This document shows, one piece after another, positions 6,367-6,578 of a stretch of 6,578 nucleotides of DNA (position 1 is its first letter; each line of letters starts with the position of its first letter). The stretch comes from an uncultured Ruminococcus sp. (lineage in GTDB: Bacteria > Bacillota > Clostridia > Oscillospirales > Acutalibacteraceae). The notes beneath the pieces were generated by a model. That model had not been told where the DNA came from. It saw only the letters and a list, made by a program, of their open reading frames with translations, and made no database searches. Location: assembly GCA_902773045.1 (NCBI GenBank), contig CACYDE010000258.1, positions 1 to 6,578 of the forward strand, given 5' to 3'. A program made the translations under genes and the position numbers.

Positions 6367-6464
6367 CTTGACTATCGCCGGAAAATTTGCTACATGACGT
6401 TGCTCGCAGAGATGCCTTTAATTGAGAGATTTCTTTTATGTTTTCTCGTTTTGTTCGAGTGCCC

Positions 6465-6491
6465 TGTGTCAACTTTTATAATACAGGATCA
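6465..6491 (-). repeat. Right terminal inverted repeat of the IS3 element
   Basis: The plus strand reads TGTGTCAACTTTTATAATAC followed by AGGATCA. It matches the reverse complement of 5209-5234 with one gap and about five mismatches. The junction with the interrupted transposase gene is immediate: reading on the minus strand, transposase codons run to TCA TAT CC and then the repeat begins TGATCCTG. Confidence 0.8.
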
Positions 6492-6578
6492 GGATATGAT
6501 ATCTGCGACGGCGCACAGGTCGCGTCAACGATCATGGTTCCGCTGTTCTTATTGTCGTCATCGGAGTCGTCTTTGCTC
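6492..6578 (-). pseudogene. IS5/IS1182-type transposase, partial, interrupted by the IS3 element (copy C)
   Basis: The window holds only 28 full codons of this gene, cut by the window edge on its 5' side and by the IS3 right end on its 3' side. It reads SKDDSDDDNKNSG and then TMIVDATCAPSQISYP. This is the segment of the DDE core that carries the first catalytic Asp (VDAT). It corresponds to DDYDDNDMNSS and TIIVDAT-stop-DPSQIAYP of copy A, but here the frame is open and Cys-Ala replaces the stop, so it is a younger or less decayed relative. The rest of the catalytic core is not found on the other side of the IS3 element, so the gene is truncated as well as interrupted. Confidence 0.85.

Larger units (their letters stand above)
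5209..6491 (-). mobile_element. IS3-family insertion sequence, internally deleted
   Basis: The element is about 1.28 kb and is oriented leftward, with orfA (5901-6239) and a ruined orfB (5236-5904). The ends are imperfect terminal inverted repeats, both starting with TG as is usual for the family. The left inner end touches the last orfB codons, which shows that the 3' part of orfB was deleted while the end was kept. On the right the element lies exactly at the break of an IS5/IS1182-type transposase (6492-6578), so it inserted into that older element. The 3 bp flanking each side (CAG on the left, GGA on the right) do not match. The left side was therefore rearranged after insertion. Confidence 0.85.

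Overview
The window looks like part of a surface-polysaccharide (capsule or exopolysaccharide) gene cluster from a low-GC Firmicute, most likely a gut clostridium of the Ruminococcus/Oscillospiraceae kind. This placement is an inference. It rests on the A+T-rich glycosyltransferase genes, the AGGA/GGAG-type ribosome binding sites and the style of the insertion sequences. All recognisable coding sequence is on the minus strand, so transcription runs from high to low coordinates.

Positions 1-2055 hold a tightly packed operon. Two GT2-type (GT-A fold) glycosyltransferases (1072-2055, then 99-1070) are followed by the first 31 codons of a GT32-type sugar transferase (94 down to 1, cut by the window edge). 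The intergenic gaps are 1 bp and 4 bp. A third GT2 enzyme (3812-4888) stands alone further upstream and is very A+T-rich. All three complete enzymes keep the DDGSTD nucleotide-binding motif, the DSD metal-binding motif and the ED pair expected of the catalytic base, so they look functional. They probably add successive sugars to a lipid-linked repeat unit, but no sugar specificity can be read from the sequence.

The rest is a graveyard of insertion sequences. Positions ~2070-3590 are a heavily mutated IS5/IS1182-type element. Positions 3618-3799 are the C-terminal scrap of a second, divergent transposase of that type. Positions 4943-5017 repeat, in inverted orientation, the outer end of the first element. 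Positions 6492-6578 are the start of a better preserved transposase of the same kind, cut by an IS3-family element (5209-6491). That IS3 element keeps both terminal inverted repeats and an intact orfA. Its orfB is dead: it has a nonsense codon, two compensating frameshifts, a catalytic Asp changed to Asn, and a lost C-terminus. The stretch 5018-5208 contains no gene but carries two nested inverted repeats, one with perfect 13-bp arms.

The main points are the coupling of IS debris to carbohydrate genes (a candidate promoter for the operon overlaps the transposase stop codon), a lone glycosyltransferase bracketed by inverted IS ends, and the unexplained palindromic DNA at 5018-5201. I see no CRISPR array, tRNA, rRNA or riboswitch, and no evidence for a novel defence or biosynthetic system. 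Read as a whole, the window is an actively rearranged glycan locus.
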